Positions 34,606 to 43,298 of a stretch of DNA of 64,000 nt are shown here, piece after piece; within the stretch, counting starts at the first letter, position 1, and every line of letters starts with the position of its first letter. Source of the stretch: Fictibacillus terranigra (GTDB taxonomy: Bacteria; Bacillota; Bacilli; Bacillales; Fictibacillaceae); NCBI RefSeq assembly GCF_030412265.1, contig NZ_JAUHLN010000006.1:62001-126000 (forward strand). Direction: 5' to 3'. The translations under genes were made by a program, and so were the position numbers. The notes beneath the pieces are model-generated. The model ran no database searches, was not told the origin of the DNA, and saw only the letters and a program-made list of their open reading frames with translations.

Positions 34606-34628
34606 CTCATTTCAGCGGTTAAGTTTCT

Positions 34629-35399
34629 TTAAAATCCATACACGGTCATCCCGCCGTCTACAAAAAGGGTTTGACCTGTACAATAGGAGCCGGCATCCGA
34701 CGCAAGGAAAACGGCAGGCCCGACTAATTCGGACAGTTCTCCTACCCTGTTCAGCGGTGTGCGGGATAGAATGTCATTTAAATAGTTTTCATCAGCAAGA
34801 AGTTGAACGGTTAACGGAGTCCTAAAGTACCATGGACCGATTGAGTTCACATTGATTCCATAAGGGCCCCATTCGAGTGCAAGGTTTTTCGTCATCTGAA
34901 TCAGCGCCGCTTTCGTTGAAGCATAGACAACTCCCGTTCTTAACGCTACGTGCCCTGCAACAGAGGAAATATTAATAATTCGTCCATATCCCTGAACTCT
35001 CATAAGTTTAGCGGCTTCCTGAGAGAAATAGAGTGCAGACCGAAGATTGGTATTCATGATTTTCTCCCATTCCTCTTCCGTAACATCCAGCGCTTTGCTT
35101 CTAATATTCATACCCGCATTATTAACTAAAATATGCACAGGAATTTGGCAGGAGACAAGAGAATCGTATAGTGAATGAATCTCTTCCTTAACCGTTACAT
35201 CTACTGTGTAGGAATAGGCCTTCCTGCCCAATTGTTCAATTGAGCCGGCAACCTCATCCAGATCGGACTGCGTTCGGGAGACCAGCACGATATCCGCTCC
35301 AGCTTCAGCAAAGCCAATGGCCAGCGCCTTTCCGATACCACGCCCTGCTCCTGTAATCAACACTGTTTTTCCTTTCAATGAAAAAGACGGTAAATACAT
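34629..35399 (-). CDS. Short-chain dehydrogenase/reductase
   Basis: A 256-residue classical SDR. Cofactor loop TGAGRGIG (about residues 16-23), NNAG (about 93), catalytic Ser in INISSVAG (about 142) and YASTKAALIQM (Tyr/Lys about 158-162), ending with the usual LFVDGGMT. Closest in feel to gluconate 5-dehydrogenase or ketoacyl reductases; the substrate is not evident. ATG with GAGAGGAAG upstream. Confidence 0.88.
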   Translation of the reverse strand: MYLPSFSLKGKTVLITGAGRGIGKALAIGFAEAGADIVLVSRTQSDLDEVAGSIEQLGRKAYSYTVDVTVKEEIHSLYDSLVSCQIPVHILVNNAGMNIRSKALDVTEEEWEKIMNTNLRSALYFSQEAAKLMRVQGYGRIINISSVAGHVALRTGVVYASTKAALIQMTKNLALEWGPYGINVNSIGPWYFRTPLTVQLLADENYLNDILSRTPLNRVGELSELVGPAVFLASDAGSYCTGQTLFVDGGMTVYGF

Positions 35400-35495
35400 G
35401 GTTCATCTTCCTCTCCGTTTATTCAAAGCAACAGAATATTTCCAACGTATCAAAATATCCTTATTGAATCCAATGAAATATTTCTTTTTGGCCGG

Positions 35496-35521
35496 TGAAC
35501 AATTTACAATGTTTAAACGTC
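35496..35521 (+). promoter_or_regulatory. SigY-type autoregulatory promoter
   Basis: TGAACA at 35496-35501 and CGTC at 35518-35521 with a 16-bp gap match the -35 TGAAC and -10 CGTC pattern reported for ECF sigma factor SigY. It lies 46 bp before the sigY-like start, the expected self-activation site. Confidence 0.75.
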
Positions 35522-35566
35522 TTACTTTTGATTCACGAACCCGGTCGCAAGGAGGACAAATCAAAG

Positions 35567-36112
35567 ATGGATGAACAAGATTTGGTCAAAAAGGCAAAAA
35601 AGGGCGACCAGCATTCTCTTTCACTCTTGCTGCAGCAAAATTATTCCTTTTTGTTTCACTATTTACTGAAAATAACGATGAACCGGTCAACAGCAGAGGA
35701 TCTTGTTCAGGAGACCATGCTTAAGTGCATTCAAAAGATCGGGTTATACAAGGGAAAATCCAAATTTTCTTCCTGGCTCATATCCATCGCTTCCAATCTG
35801 TACATCGACCAGATCAGACGAAAGAAAACCGAGCAGAAGTTTCAAGAGCGTGAACACGATTCCCGAAGCCTTAAATGGAAAGCGGCCTTTATCGATGAAG
35901 AATGGAATGAAGCCCTTGATGCTTTGAGTCTTTTGAGCGAAGATACGAGAGTTCCATTAATCTTAAAACATTATTATGGCTATACGTACGAGGAAATTGG
36001 AAGTATGCTGAACATTCCGGCAGGAACGGTGAAGTCCAGGATTCATACCGGATTAACCTTCATTAGAAAGGAGTTAAGTGAGAGTGAAGAAGAAACCCGA
36101 GTCCGTAACTAA
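35567..36112 (+). CDS. sigY: ECF sigma factor, SigY-like
   Basis: A 181-residue extracytoplasmic-function sigma factor. Region 2 (about 25-90) includes STAEDLVQETMLKCIQKIGLY; region 4 (about 120-172) has VPLILKHYYGYTYEEIGSML and GTVKSRIHTGL. The next two genes resemble yxlC and yxlD, membrane regulators of SigY in B. subtilis, which fixes the identity. ATG at 35567 follows AAGGAGG by 11 bp; the frame is open further upstream through the promoter. Confidence 0.85.
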   Translation: MDEQDLVKKAKKGDQHSLSLLLQQNYSFLFHYLLKITMNRSTAEDLVQETMLKCIQKIGLYKGKSKFSSWLISIASNLYIDQIRRKKTEQKFQEREHDSRSLKWKAAFIDEEWNEALDALSLLSEDTRVPLILKHYYGYTYEEIGSMLNIPAGTVKSRIHTGLTFIRKELSESEEETRVRN

Positions 36113-36410
36113 CCTTGAAAAGCAGCTCAAGGAAAGCCTCTCGCAAATAGAAAAATATGAAGAAGTCATTGTACCGGACCTTTCCTTTTTTGAAAGAATG
36201 GTAGCGGAGGAGACCAGCAGGAATAAAAGGCAGCTGGCAAAAGAGCTTGCCCTGTTTGGATTGATGGCTGCAGTTGTTCTGTTCGTTGTGGCTGCCATGC
36301 TTATTCAACTCCCATCCGTTCTCATCCTCCTTCAGATACCCGTCCTGATTGGAGCCGTCCTGTATATTTATAGACAACATAGAAAAGAAGGTGAATGGAA
36401 TGACACGTAA
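36078..36410 (+). CDS. yxlC: YxlC-like membrane regulator of SigY
   Basis: A 110-residue protein: a charged cytosolic front (1-55) with a heptad-like LEKQLKESLSQIEKYEE, then two membrane helices (about 58-78 and 80-97) and a basic tail. Position and shape match YxlC, which with YxlD holds SigY inactive. It overlaps the sigY end by 35 bp; GTG at 36078 or GTG at 36084 could start, both behind AAAGGAG. Confidence 0.78.
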   Translation: MRVKKKPESVTNLEKQLKESLSQIEKYEEVIVPDLSFFERMVAEETSRNKRQLAKELALFGLMAAVVLFVVAAMLIQLPSVLILLQIPVLIGAVLYIYRQHRKEGEWNDT

Positions 36411-36609
36411 CATAGAAGGCCAGCCGCTTTGGGCATTGATTCTCGTTGTCGTCATTCTTCTCTGCCAGAGCACCTGGCTGTTTCTGGATGGAAGGAAACG
36501 CGGCTGCCGCTATTGGTTCTGGTCTTTATGGGGATTGATCCAATGCCCGTTTCCTCTCCTCTTTTACCTCATATTTGCGAGAAAGGTGTTTAGAAGAGCT
36601 AAAACCTGA
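36400..36609 (+). CDS. yxlD: YxlD-like membrane regulator of SigY
   Basis: A 69-residue protein with two membrane helices (about 10-28 and 40-60) joined by LDGRKRGCRYWFWS, the phospholipase-D-nuclease-N-like fold of YxlD, the main SigY antagonist in B. subtilis. ATG overlaps the end of the yxlC-like gene and has AAGGTG upstream, so translation is coupled. Confidence 0.78.
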   Translation: MTRNIEGQPLWALILVVVILLCQSTWLFLDGRKRGCRYWFWSLWGLIQCPFPLLFYLIFARKVFRRAKT

Positions 36610-36674
36610 CTTCCTGCGTTTATGTTTCTCTTCTTGTGGGGAAAAATAGAAAGAACATAAGGAGGAGATATCAA

Positions 36675-37034
36675 TTGCAGGAATCGTTATATGAAAAGTT
36701 GGGAGGCAGAGACTCCATAGAAAAAGTAGTTGATAGTTTCTATGAAAAGGTTTTGGCCGATCCCGTTGTAAATCACTTTTTTGAACATACCAATATGGAC
36801 AAACAAAGGAAACATCAAACCAAATTTTTAAGCTATGCGTTGGGAGGACCCAATCAGTATTCAGGAACGTCTATGGCAAAGGTACATGAAAACATGAATC
36901 TTCAGCCAGAGCATTTCACAGCCATCGTCCATCACTTAAAGGAAGCACTGGAGGAATTCAGGGTACCAAATGAAGATATTAATGCAGCTGTTAAACATGT
37001 CAACACTCTTCGAGATGACATTCTATACAAATAA
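36675..37034 (+). CDS. Group 1 truncated haemoglobin
   Basis: A 119-residue 2-over-2 globin. SLYEKLGGRDSIEKVVDSFYEKV opens the fold (quoted in part); the distal FFEHTNMDKQRKHQTKFLSYALGG gives the B/E region and KVHENMNL holds the proximal His (about 75). Group 1 proteins bind O2 or NO and often detoxify NO. TTG at 36675 has AGGAGGAG 7 bp upstream, unlike the upstream in-frame codons. No nitrosative-stress partner is adjacent. Confidence 0.9.
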   Translation: MQESLYEKLGGRDSIEKVVDSFYEKVLADPVVNHFFEHTNMDKQRKHQTKFLSYALGGPNQYSGTSMAKVHENMNLQPEHFTAIVHHLKEALEEFRVPNEDINAAVKHVNTLRDDILYK

Positions 37035-37036
37035 AG

Positions 37037-37073
37037 AAAGAGGAGCTGCTCAATCCTGAGTCTGCTCCTCTTT
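37037..37073. terminator. Terminator between globin and ywqA-like gene
   Basis: AAAGAGGAGC pairs with GCTCCTCTTT, serving both convergent genes; the T run is short. Confidence 0.7.
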
Positions 37074-37075
37074 CC

Positions 37076-39853
37076 TCATTCTTTTTCCACCCATTCCTTA
37101 CGCAGTACAAAAAGCTCTCTCAATTCCTGGGTAGAAAGCTCAGTAATCCAGTTTTCACTCGTAATGACTTTTTCGCTCAGCTCTTTTTTGCTTTCAAGCA
37201 TTTCATCAATGCGCTCTTCCAGTGTGCCAAGCGTGATCATCTTATGAACGGTCACAAACCGTTTTTGCCCGATCCGGTGAGCCCGGTCTGTAGCCTGGTT
37301 TTCTACGGCAGGATTCCACCAACGGTCAAAATGAATCACATGGTTTGCTTCTGTAAGGTTAAGCCCCGTTCCCCCGGCTTTTAAGGACAGCACGAAAACA
37401 CTATGCTTTCCATCCTGAAACTTTTGAATCATGTCATCGCGTTTTGCCTTTGGCACCCCTCCGTGCAGGAAGAGAACTTCTTCGTTCCAGCGGTTCGCGA
37501 TATAGTCCTGGATCAAGTTTCCCATAAATAAGAACTGTGTAAAAATCAAACACCGTTCATCTTTTTCTTTTATGGCCTCCAAAAGCTCTACCAGCTTCGA
37601 GAATTTATTGGAGCGTTCCTCAAGTTTGTTCTTCTTTTCTTCCTTGAGATAAAGAACAGGATGATCGCAGACCTGCTTCAGCTTGCCAAGCAAAGCAAGG
37701 ATCAGTCCTCTGCGCTTCATGCCGCTTTCTTGCTCCAGCTGCTGAAAGGTATCCTGAATCATCCGCTCGTATAGAGAAGCCTGTTCAGCCGTAAGATGAA
37801 CATACTCTTTGATCTCCTGTTTATCCGGCAGATTCAGCTGAACGTGAGGATCTTGTTTCGTCCTCCTCAGCAGGAAAGGCTGAACAAGACTCTGCAGCTG
37901 CTTCAGTCTGCCGTTATCATGCTCCCTCTCAACAGGAATAACAAACCTTTTCCGGAAGGCAGCTTCACTGCCCAGATAACCTGGATTAAGGAAATCAAAT
38001 ATGGCCCATAATTCCAGGAGGCGGTTCTCTACCGGTGTTCCTGTCAGCGCAATCTTATGCCTCCCCGATAAACGCCTGATGCTCCTGGATTGCTTCGTAA
38101 AACTGTTCTTTATATTTTGGGCTTCATCCAGAATGATCGCATCCCACAAAACAGGCTGAAAATCTTCTTCATCAAGCTGGGCCGTTGTATAGGAAGTCAG
38201 GACCACATCTGCTCCCTGAATGGACTGGATAAAATTCTCCCCGCGAATCCGTGTGGATCCGTAATGCAGGAATACATTTAAATCCGGGGAAAAGTGCTGC
38301 AACTCCTTCTGCCAGTTGCCAATAACAGAAGTTGGACAGATTAAAAGTGCAGGAAGCTGTGCCTCTTTGTCCTCTTTTCTCGTTTGAAGAAGGTAATCAA
38401 TCGTCTGGATGGTTTTACCCAGTCCCATGTCATCCGCCAGACACCCTCCAAGACCGAACTTTCGTAAAAATTGAAGCCAGGAGCTGCCTGTTTTTTGATA
38501 GTCCCTTAATGTGCCACGAAAGGCTGGTGAGGTCGGCTGGATCGGAATCTCTTTTACTTCAGACAGCTGTTCGACCATTCTGGCAAGGTCCGTGTTCAGT
38601 TCGATATTGACATAGCGGAGAACAGAACTCTCCTCTTCACCGCCCTCTTTCGCCGGCTGCATGAGATGCTGTTCCAGGATATCCTTCAGCTGGAGACCAT
38701 TGCGGTTCACATTCTTCATAACCTGTCTGACTTCACGAATGAAAGCAGGGTCCAGCTTGAACCATTTGCCCTTTATTTTTACCAGACGCCTGCGGCTGTC
38801 AACGAGCTTCAAAAATTCTTCTTCGCTCAGTTCGATATCACCAGTGGAAACTTTCCAGTCAAACTGGACGATGGAATCCAATCCTAAAAAGGACGGAGCA
38901 TATCCGCTGGTTGAACTTTTTACTTTTGCCTTCAGGTCCGGCTGCAGATCCTTCAATGCTTCCCACCAAGATGGGAGAAGGATCTTAAATCCCCCTTCCG
39001 CCAGCCACTGCCCACTGTCGTTTAAAAAATCCCATGCTTCATTTTCTGTAAGCTGCTTTTTAAAAGAACCATCCTTTTTTTGAAGAGAAGGTACGAGTGT
39101 TCCAGCAAAGGCAAGATCTTCTTCTATCCGATGCATAAAGGGCTGCCATTCTTCCGGAAGATCTTTCAAGTTCCCTGACCATTCATAATGGAAGCCGTTG
39201 TCCTTATCCTCAAGCAGTACATCCAGATTCCAATACCGGCCGTCGTCCTCTGGTTCCTGCAGTTCAAGAAGGACATCAAATGGTTTTTCATCCTTTTTCC
39301 AGCCCAGTTTGACCAGCCATGATCCCTCAGACAAATTTTCATACAGGGTGTTCTTTTCGAGAAGGTGCTCGAACGGAAAACGGTCAAAAAAGGCAGGATC
39401 CGCATCCAGCCTCTCAGGTTCCTCGAGGACGAGCTCGTCGACCGCGTTGTTTAGCCAATCAGGCAGTTGATTCCCGCTGTCATCAAACTCCCATTTCCAT
39501 TCGCCTTTTTTCCAACATTCAAAACTGGGTTTTACTTGGCGGTCCTGCAGCGAGGCCTCCAGTTTTTGCGCGTCGGCTATCATATTCAGCGCTTCTTGGC
39601 CCCAATTGGTCTTTTTTAGAAAAAAGTGCGGATATTCTGTGAACAGGCGAAACGCATCAGCTGCGGATACATAGACGAACTGATCGTCATCCCGTTCAAT
39701 GAACGTTCCATAATAGGATCTTTTATGCCAGGCAAACAGCATGGGCATCCAGTCATCAACATGGAGCTTTCGCCCTTTCTGTTCACCCCAGAACACCATT
39801 CTGCTGTCGTTCAGCCATTTGGCATGAAGTACAATGGCGGTCACATCAATCAT
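37076..39853 (-). CDS. ywqA: SNF2-family helicase (YwqA-like)
   Basis: A 925-residue Swi2/Snf2 ATPase. A long N-terminal region (1-440) includes the bacterial SNF2-associated domain. Helicase motifs: DDMGLGKTIQTIDYLL (I, about 475), ILDEAQNIKN (II, about 575), LTGTPVENRL (III), then IFTQFLF, LSLKAGGTGLNLTEANHV (V) and DRAHRIGQ (VI, about 870). Such motors move on double-stranded DNA or remodel DNA-protein complexes. Its start overlaps the SWIM-protein gene by 8 bp, so the two are coupled as ywqB-ywqA. Partner or target unknown. Confidence 0.93.
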   Translation of the reverse strand: MIDVTAIVLHAKWLNDSRMVFWGEQKGRKLHVDDWMPMLFAWHKRSYYGTFIERDDDQFVYVSAADAFRLFTEYPHFFLKKTNWGQEALNMIADAQKLEASLQDRQVKPSFECWKKGEWKWEFDDSGNQLPDWLNNAVDELVLEEPERLDADPAFFDRFPFEHLLEKNTLYENLSEGSWLVKLGWKKDEKPFDVLLELQEPEDDGRYWNLDVLLEDKDNGFHYEWSGNLKDLPEEWQPFMHRIEEDLAFAGTLVPSLQKKDGSFKKQLTENEAWDFLNDSGQWLAEGGFKILLPSWWEALKDLQPDLKAKVKSSTSGYAPSFLGLDSIVQFDWKVSTGDIELSEEEFLKLVDSRRRLVKIKGKWFKLDPAFIREVRQVMKNVNRNGLQLKDILEQHLMQPAKEGGEEESSVLRYVNIELNTDLARMVEQLSEVKEIPIQPTSPAFRGTLRDYQKTGSSWLQFLRKFGLGGCLADDMGLGKTIQTIDYLLQTRKEDKEAQLPALLICPTSVIGNWQKELQHFSPDLNVFLHYGSTRIRGENFIQSIQGADVVLTSYTTAQLDEEDFQPVLWDAIILDEAQNIKNSFTKQSRSIRRLSGRHKIALTGTPVENRLLELWAIFDFLNPGYLGSEAAFRKRFVIPVEREHDNGRLKQLQSLVQPFLLRRTKQDPHVQLNLPDKQEIKEYVHLTAEQASLYERMIQDTFQQLEQESGMKRRGLILALLGKLKQVCDHPVLYLKEEKKNKLEERSNKFSKLVELLEAIKEKDERCLIFTQFLFMGNLIQDYIANRWNEEVLFLHGGVPKAKRDDMIQKFQDGKHSVFVLSLKAGGTGLNLTEANHVIHFDRWWNPAVENQATDRAHRIGQKRFVTVHKMITLGTLEERIDEMLESKKELSEKVITSENWITELSTQELRELFVLRKEWVEKE

Positions 39854-41513
39854 GTATGAATTTTCCTTTCCTTAGCTCTTCCTGAAAAGCGCGAAGTCTG
39901 GCGTACTGGGTTGCCAGCTTTTCAATATAATCATCAAACTGCACGGTTCTGTCGAGCTTTTTATAGATGGACTGGAGCTTTTTCAGGAAACGGATGGCTA
40001 ACTTATACGATTTGCGGTTTTTCTCCCTGATGAGACGGTCAATGGATTGATGGTAAAGCGGCAAAAGGACTTCCATATCCAGCTGCTCCACTTCCTTTAA
40101 GTCCGTGCCATTGATCAGGGAAGGCGAATACCCCATTAAAATCTGAAGCTCAACCCACCGCCTAAAATCCTGCTGAACGTGCAAAAACTCATTATATTCA
40201 TAAAAGGTCACCGGCAGACAGTCAACGAGCATCTGTTCATACTCCTTTTCCTCCCCCGTGTATTGGGCGTACTTCCAGAAATATTCAATATATTGATGAA
40301 ACTGTTCACGGACAGAAGCATCCTGGTAGTAATCCCGCGTCTTCTTGTAAAATTCCTTCTTTAGCGCGAGCAGCCATTTCAATAAAGACTCCCACTTGCC
40401 CCAATGAAAAAGCAGCTCAAGCCAGATTAAAGCATGGCGGGAAGAAAACTGCTCGGTCTTTTCCATCCGCTCAAATGCTTCCGTAAGATCGTCTCTGAGA
40501 AAGGCAAAATGTACGAGGGCCATATCCAGAAACTGAGCGCGTGAACCTTTTTCTTTTTCCTTTACCAGCTGTTTTTCATAAGCTGCTACCCATTGATCAA
40601 CATGGTAAATCGTCGCCCAGCCTACCTGAAATACCCGGAAAATAATATCAAAATAACGGGCGGGCAGCGTAAAAATGTTCTGGAATTCTCGTAAACTTTC
40701 TTCGATTAAATCGCGATGCTCAGATTTAAGGTTTTCAGCATCGATGTCCATGGCTGATTTAAACATCCCGTCTACCAGCTGGCTGAGATTCAGCTTAAAA
40801 TGTGAAGCTAAGTATTCAGGAACACCATATTGCTTTTCATACTGCGCAAGCCTCAGGAAAGTTTCAAGCTGTGCATGAAACCGATACAGTTTTCCAACAT
40901 CATCATCCATAAAACTGGCAGCATTCAATAGACCCGGATAGAACTCCCTATGGATGTGAGTAAAGGTGTAGCCCTCTCCCCTCTCCAGTTCTTTAAAGGT
41001 CAAGTTCTGCATCTTATTTTTTTCGAAATCTTCAAAGCGCTGATCAAACGCTTTTTTCCATTCATTAACCGACAATACGTTTTGAATGACCCGTTTTTTC
41101 GTACCTGTTTCAGTTTTCCTATCGTTGCTCTCCGGATGAATGGCAGGAGGAACCATCGTTTCCTGCTGCTCTGTCTTTTGTTTTCCTCTCTTGCTCTTCC
41201 AATCCAGGATAAGCTGGTAAGGCGGTCCAAAAGACGCATACAGCTGGAAGAACACTGCGAGCTTATGGATACACGGTACGCTGCTGGTGCATGAACATCT
41301 GCTCTCCGAAAAATGTTCAAGATCAAGGCTTACTGCGTATTCCCCTTCTTCAGAAACACTTCCCGTTACCGTCTTGTTTTCCACATTAATATTGTATACA
41401 GCGCCTTTTTGATAAAGCGCATAGCTATCTTGTATCACTTCTCCGCTAAAATGAAACAGCACGTCTTTTCCAAGTTCCAAAACCACGTCTTTAGGAATTT
41501 GCTTACTTAACAT
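39846..41513 (-). CDS. ywqB: SWIM zinc-finger protein (YwqB-like)
   Basis: A 555-residue protein. The SWIM finger CSCTSSVPCIHKLAVFF is at about residues 74-90 (C-x-C-xn-C-x-H). A Lys/Glu/Thr-rich linker follows (about 105-150), then a long helical region to the end. SWIM fingers bind DNA or proteins. Encoded immediately before the SNF2 helicase and presumably acts with it. ATG with CGGAGG 6 bp upstream. Confidence 0.88.
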   Translation of the reverse strand: MLSKQIPKDVVLELGKDVLFHFSGEVIQDSYALYQKGAVYNINVENKTVTGSVSEEGEYAVSLDLEHFSESRCSCTSSVPCIHKLAVFFQLYASFGPPYQLILDWKSKRGKQKTEQQETMVPPAIHPESNDRKTETGTKKRVIQNVLSVNEWKKAFDQRFEDFEKNKMQNLTFKELERGEGYTFTHIHREFYPGLLNAASFMDDDVGKLYRFHAQLETFLRLAQYEKQYGVPEYLASHFKLNLSQLVDGMFKSAMDIDAENLKSEHRDLIEESLREFQNIFTLPARYFDIIFRVFQVGWATIYHVDQWVAAYEKQLVKEKEKGSRAQFLDMALVHFAFLRDDLTEAFERMEKTEQFSSRHALIWLELLFHWGKWESLLKWLLALKKEFYKKTRDYYQDASVREQFHQYIEYFWKYAQYTGEEKEYEQMLVDCLPVTFYEYNEFLHVQQDFRRWVELQILMGYSPSLINGTDLKEVEQLDMEVLLPLYHQSIDRLIREKNRKSYKLAIRFLKKLQSIYKKLDRTVQFDDYIEKLATQYARLRAFQEELRKGKFIHD

Positions 41514-41810
41514 GTGAGCCTCCGTAATATAGTACCATCCATTATATCAAAATTACGTAGGTTCCATTCAATGTTGTGCATCATTCCTTCCCCAGCAAAA
41601 AAATAAAGGCCGGAATGCCCCCTTTTTCAGATGACAATTTGCATTTAATCCCAGGATTTGATCTTTTTCTTCAGCCGAACGGCAATCAATCAAGGATCCT
41701 GTTTATTTTGTAATATTTTGACTATTTTTATCAAATCTCTTTTCGAAATTTAAGTTTTGCTTCATACTTGTTTTTGTGACAAAATCCCTCATGAAAGTCG
41801 TGAATGAAAG

Positions 41811-41975
41811 ATGTTATTACAAATGATTGAAAAAAAGCGCGAAGTATTGCTTTGTCTTGGGAAAACCTACGGACTGACAGCAGAAGTCACCGTGAAATGC
41901 AGCCAGGAACTAGATCATTTGCTGAATCTGCTTTCACGCATGAAGAACCGGCCTAATACATGGATTAAGCAATAA
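41811..41975 (+). CDS. Spo0E-family phosphatase-like peptide
   Basis: A 54-residue two-helix protein. IEKKREVLLCLGKTYG (helix 1) and the signature SQELDHLLNLL (helix 2, residues 31-41) match Spo0E/YnzD/YisI, which dephosphorylate Spo0A-P and delay sporulation. The signature S-x-E-L-D is intact. The ribosome-binding site is poor; ATG at 41823 is an alternative. An AT-rich region with TTGACT upstream may hold the promoter. Confidence 0.8.
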   Translation: MLLQMIEKKREVLLCLGKTYGLTAEVTVKCSQELDHLLNLLSRMKNRPNTWIKQ

Positions 41976-42015
41976 AACTGCGCTACCTGAAAACTACAAA
42001 TCTGTTAAACGCAGA

Positions 42016-42045
42016 AAACGGCGGGAATGCCTCCCGCCGTTTTTG
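42016..42045. terminator. Terminator between spo0E-like and aldo-keto reductase genes
   Basis: AAACGGCGGGA and TCCCGCCGTTT form an 11-bp stem; T on both strands. Confidence 0.9.
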
Positions 42046-42055
42046 AATACTTGAA

Positions 42056-43006
42056 TCAGTTTTGAAGTATGCTCTCTATGCTTTCAAGAGCGTCAGTTGA
42101 AAGTTTGATGCCCGAGGCCTTCGCCGTTTCCTCAAGTTGGCCTGGTGAACTTGCGCCTACAATCGCGCTTGAAACATTTTCCTGCCTTAAAATCCAGGCC
42201 AGTGCCAGCTGAGCAACAGAAATACCGTTCTCTGAAGCTACACTTTTCAGCCGCTCCACTTTTTGAAGCTTCTCATCTGTCAGATGGCCAGAGATGGCTT
42301 TTTTGCTGTTCTCGTCGGCTGCACGGCTTCCTTTAGGCGCTTCTTCTCCTATTTTATATTTACCTGTAAGCACCCCTTGTGCAAGCGGTGACCATACGAC
42401 CTGGCCAATTCCATGTTTCTCGCTGACTGGGATCACTTCTTTTTCGATATATCGTTCAAACATATTGTATTGCGGCTGGCTGACGACAATCCGGTCGAGC
42501 AGTTTCTTGTCCGCGAGGTGAACCGCTTCAGAGATTTGTTCCGCTGTCCATTCACTCACTCCCGCATACAGCACTTTTCCATGACGTATAAGATCATCGA
42601 TGGCTCGCAAAGTTTCTTCAAGCGGAGTTTCCTTATCATATCGGTGGCAATAGAAGATATCAACGTAATCCAGTCCCAGCCGCTGAAGGCTGGCATTGCA
42701 CTGCTCGATGACATGCTTTCGGGAAAGTCCACGGTCGTTTGGCCCGTCTCCCATCGGCCAGAACGCCTTGGTCGCCAAAACATAGGAATCTCTTTGATAG
42801 TCTTTCAGCACTCCGCCTACAACCTTCTCAGCCTCACCCCTCATATAAACATTGGCAGTGTCGAAAAAGTTGATGCCGAGGTCAAACGCTTTATGTATGC
42901 TCGCCTCTGCATTCTCTTTTTCAACATAGCCAGCTGTAGTCAGCCAGCTTCCGAGTGAAATCTCACTAACCTTCAATCCTGTTTTTCCGAGACGCCGATA
43001 TTCCAT
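42056..43006 (-). CDS. Aldo/keto reductase (Kv-beta-like)
   Basis: A 316-residue TIM-barrel NADPH oxidoreductase. N-terminal MEYRRLGKTGLKVSEISLGSW, FDTANVY with catalytic Asp/Tyr (about 49-55), catalytic Lys in VLATKAFW (about 80), His in IFYCHRYD (about 118), and the cofactor segment SSAIVGASSPGQLEE near the end. Resembles YvcC/YhdN-type and Kv-beta reductases. Substrate unknown. ATG has AAGGTGGAG 6 bp upstream. Confidence 0.92.
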   Translation of the reverse strand: MEYRRLGKTGLKVSEISLGSWLTTAGYVEKENAEASIHKAFDLGINFFDTANVYMRGEAEKVVGGVLKDYQRDSYVLATKAFWPMGDGPNDRGLSRKHVIEQCNASLQRLGLDYVDIFYCHRYDKETPLEETLRAIDDLIRHGKVLYAGVSEWTAEQISEAVHLADKKLLDRIVVSQPQYNMFERYIEKEVIPVSEKHGIGQVVWSPLAQGVLTGKYKIGEEAPKGSRAADENSKKAISGHLTDEKLQKVERLKSVASENGISVAQLALAWILRQENVSSAIVGASSPGQLEETAKASGIKLSTDALESIESILQN

Positions 43007-43174
43007 TATTAACTCCACCTTTCCTTCGAAAATGTGTACTTTACAAGTTTAACAGTTTTCAAAAAATTATAAAGAATTACAGCCCGTAAAAACGCTGAAC
43101 CACTAGTGCGGCCCTGCTTTCATAGGTAAATAATTCAATCATTGGAGGGATATAGAACTATTTTGAAATAATTA

Positions 43175-43191
43175 TGTAATGGTTTTGTTAC
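43175..43191 (+). promoter_or_regulatory. WalR operator upstream of the 3D-domain wall protein
   Basis: TGTAAT-GGTTT-TGTTAC matches the WalR (YycF) consensus TGTWAH-N5-TGTWAH at every defined position. A TACAAT -10 element at 43224-43229 has no good -35, so activation by WalR near -53 is plausible. Confidence 0.8.
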
Positions 43192-43298
43192 CTTACTCTA
43201 ACCTGCCTGTCACACTCACCCTGTACAATGGCAATTGGCTATGAAGGAAAACATATCCTTTTTAACTAAAACTTTTCGTACTTGAGGAGGTACTACAT

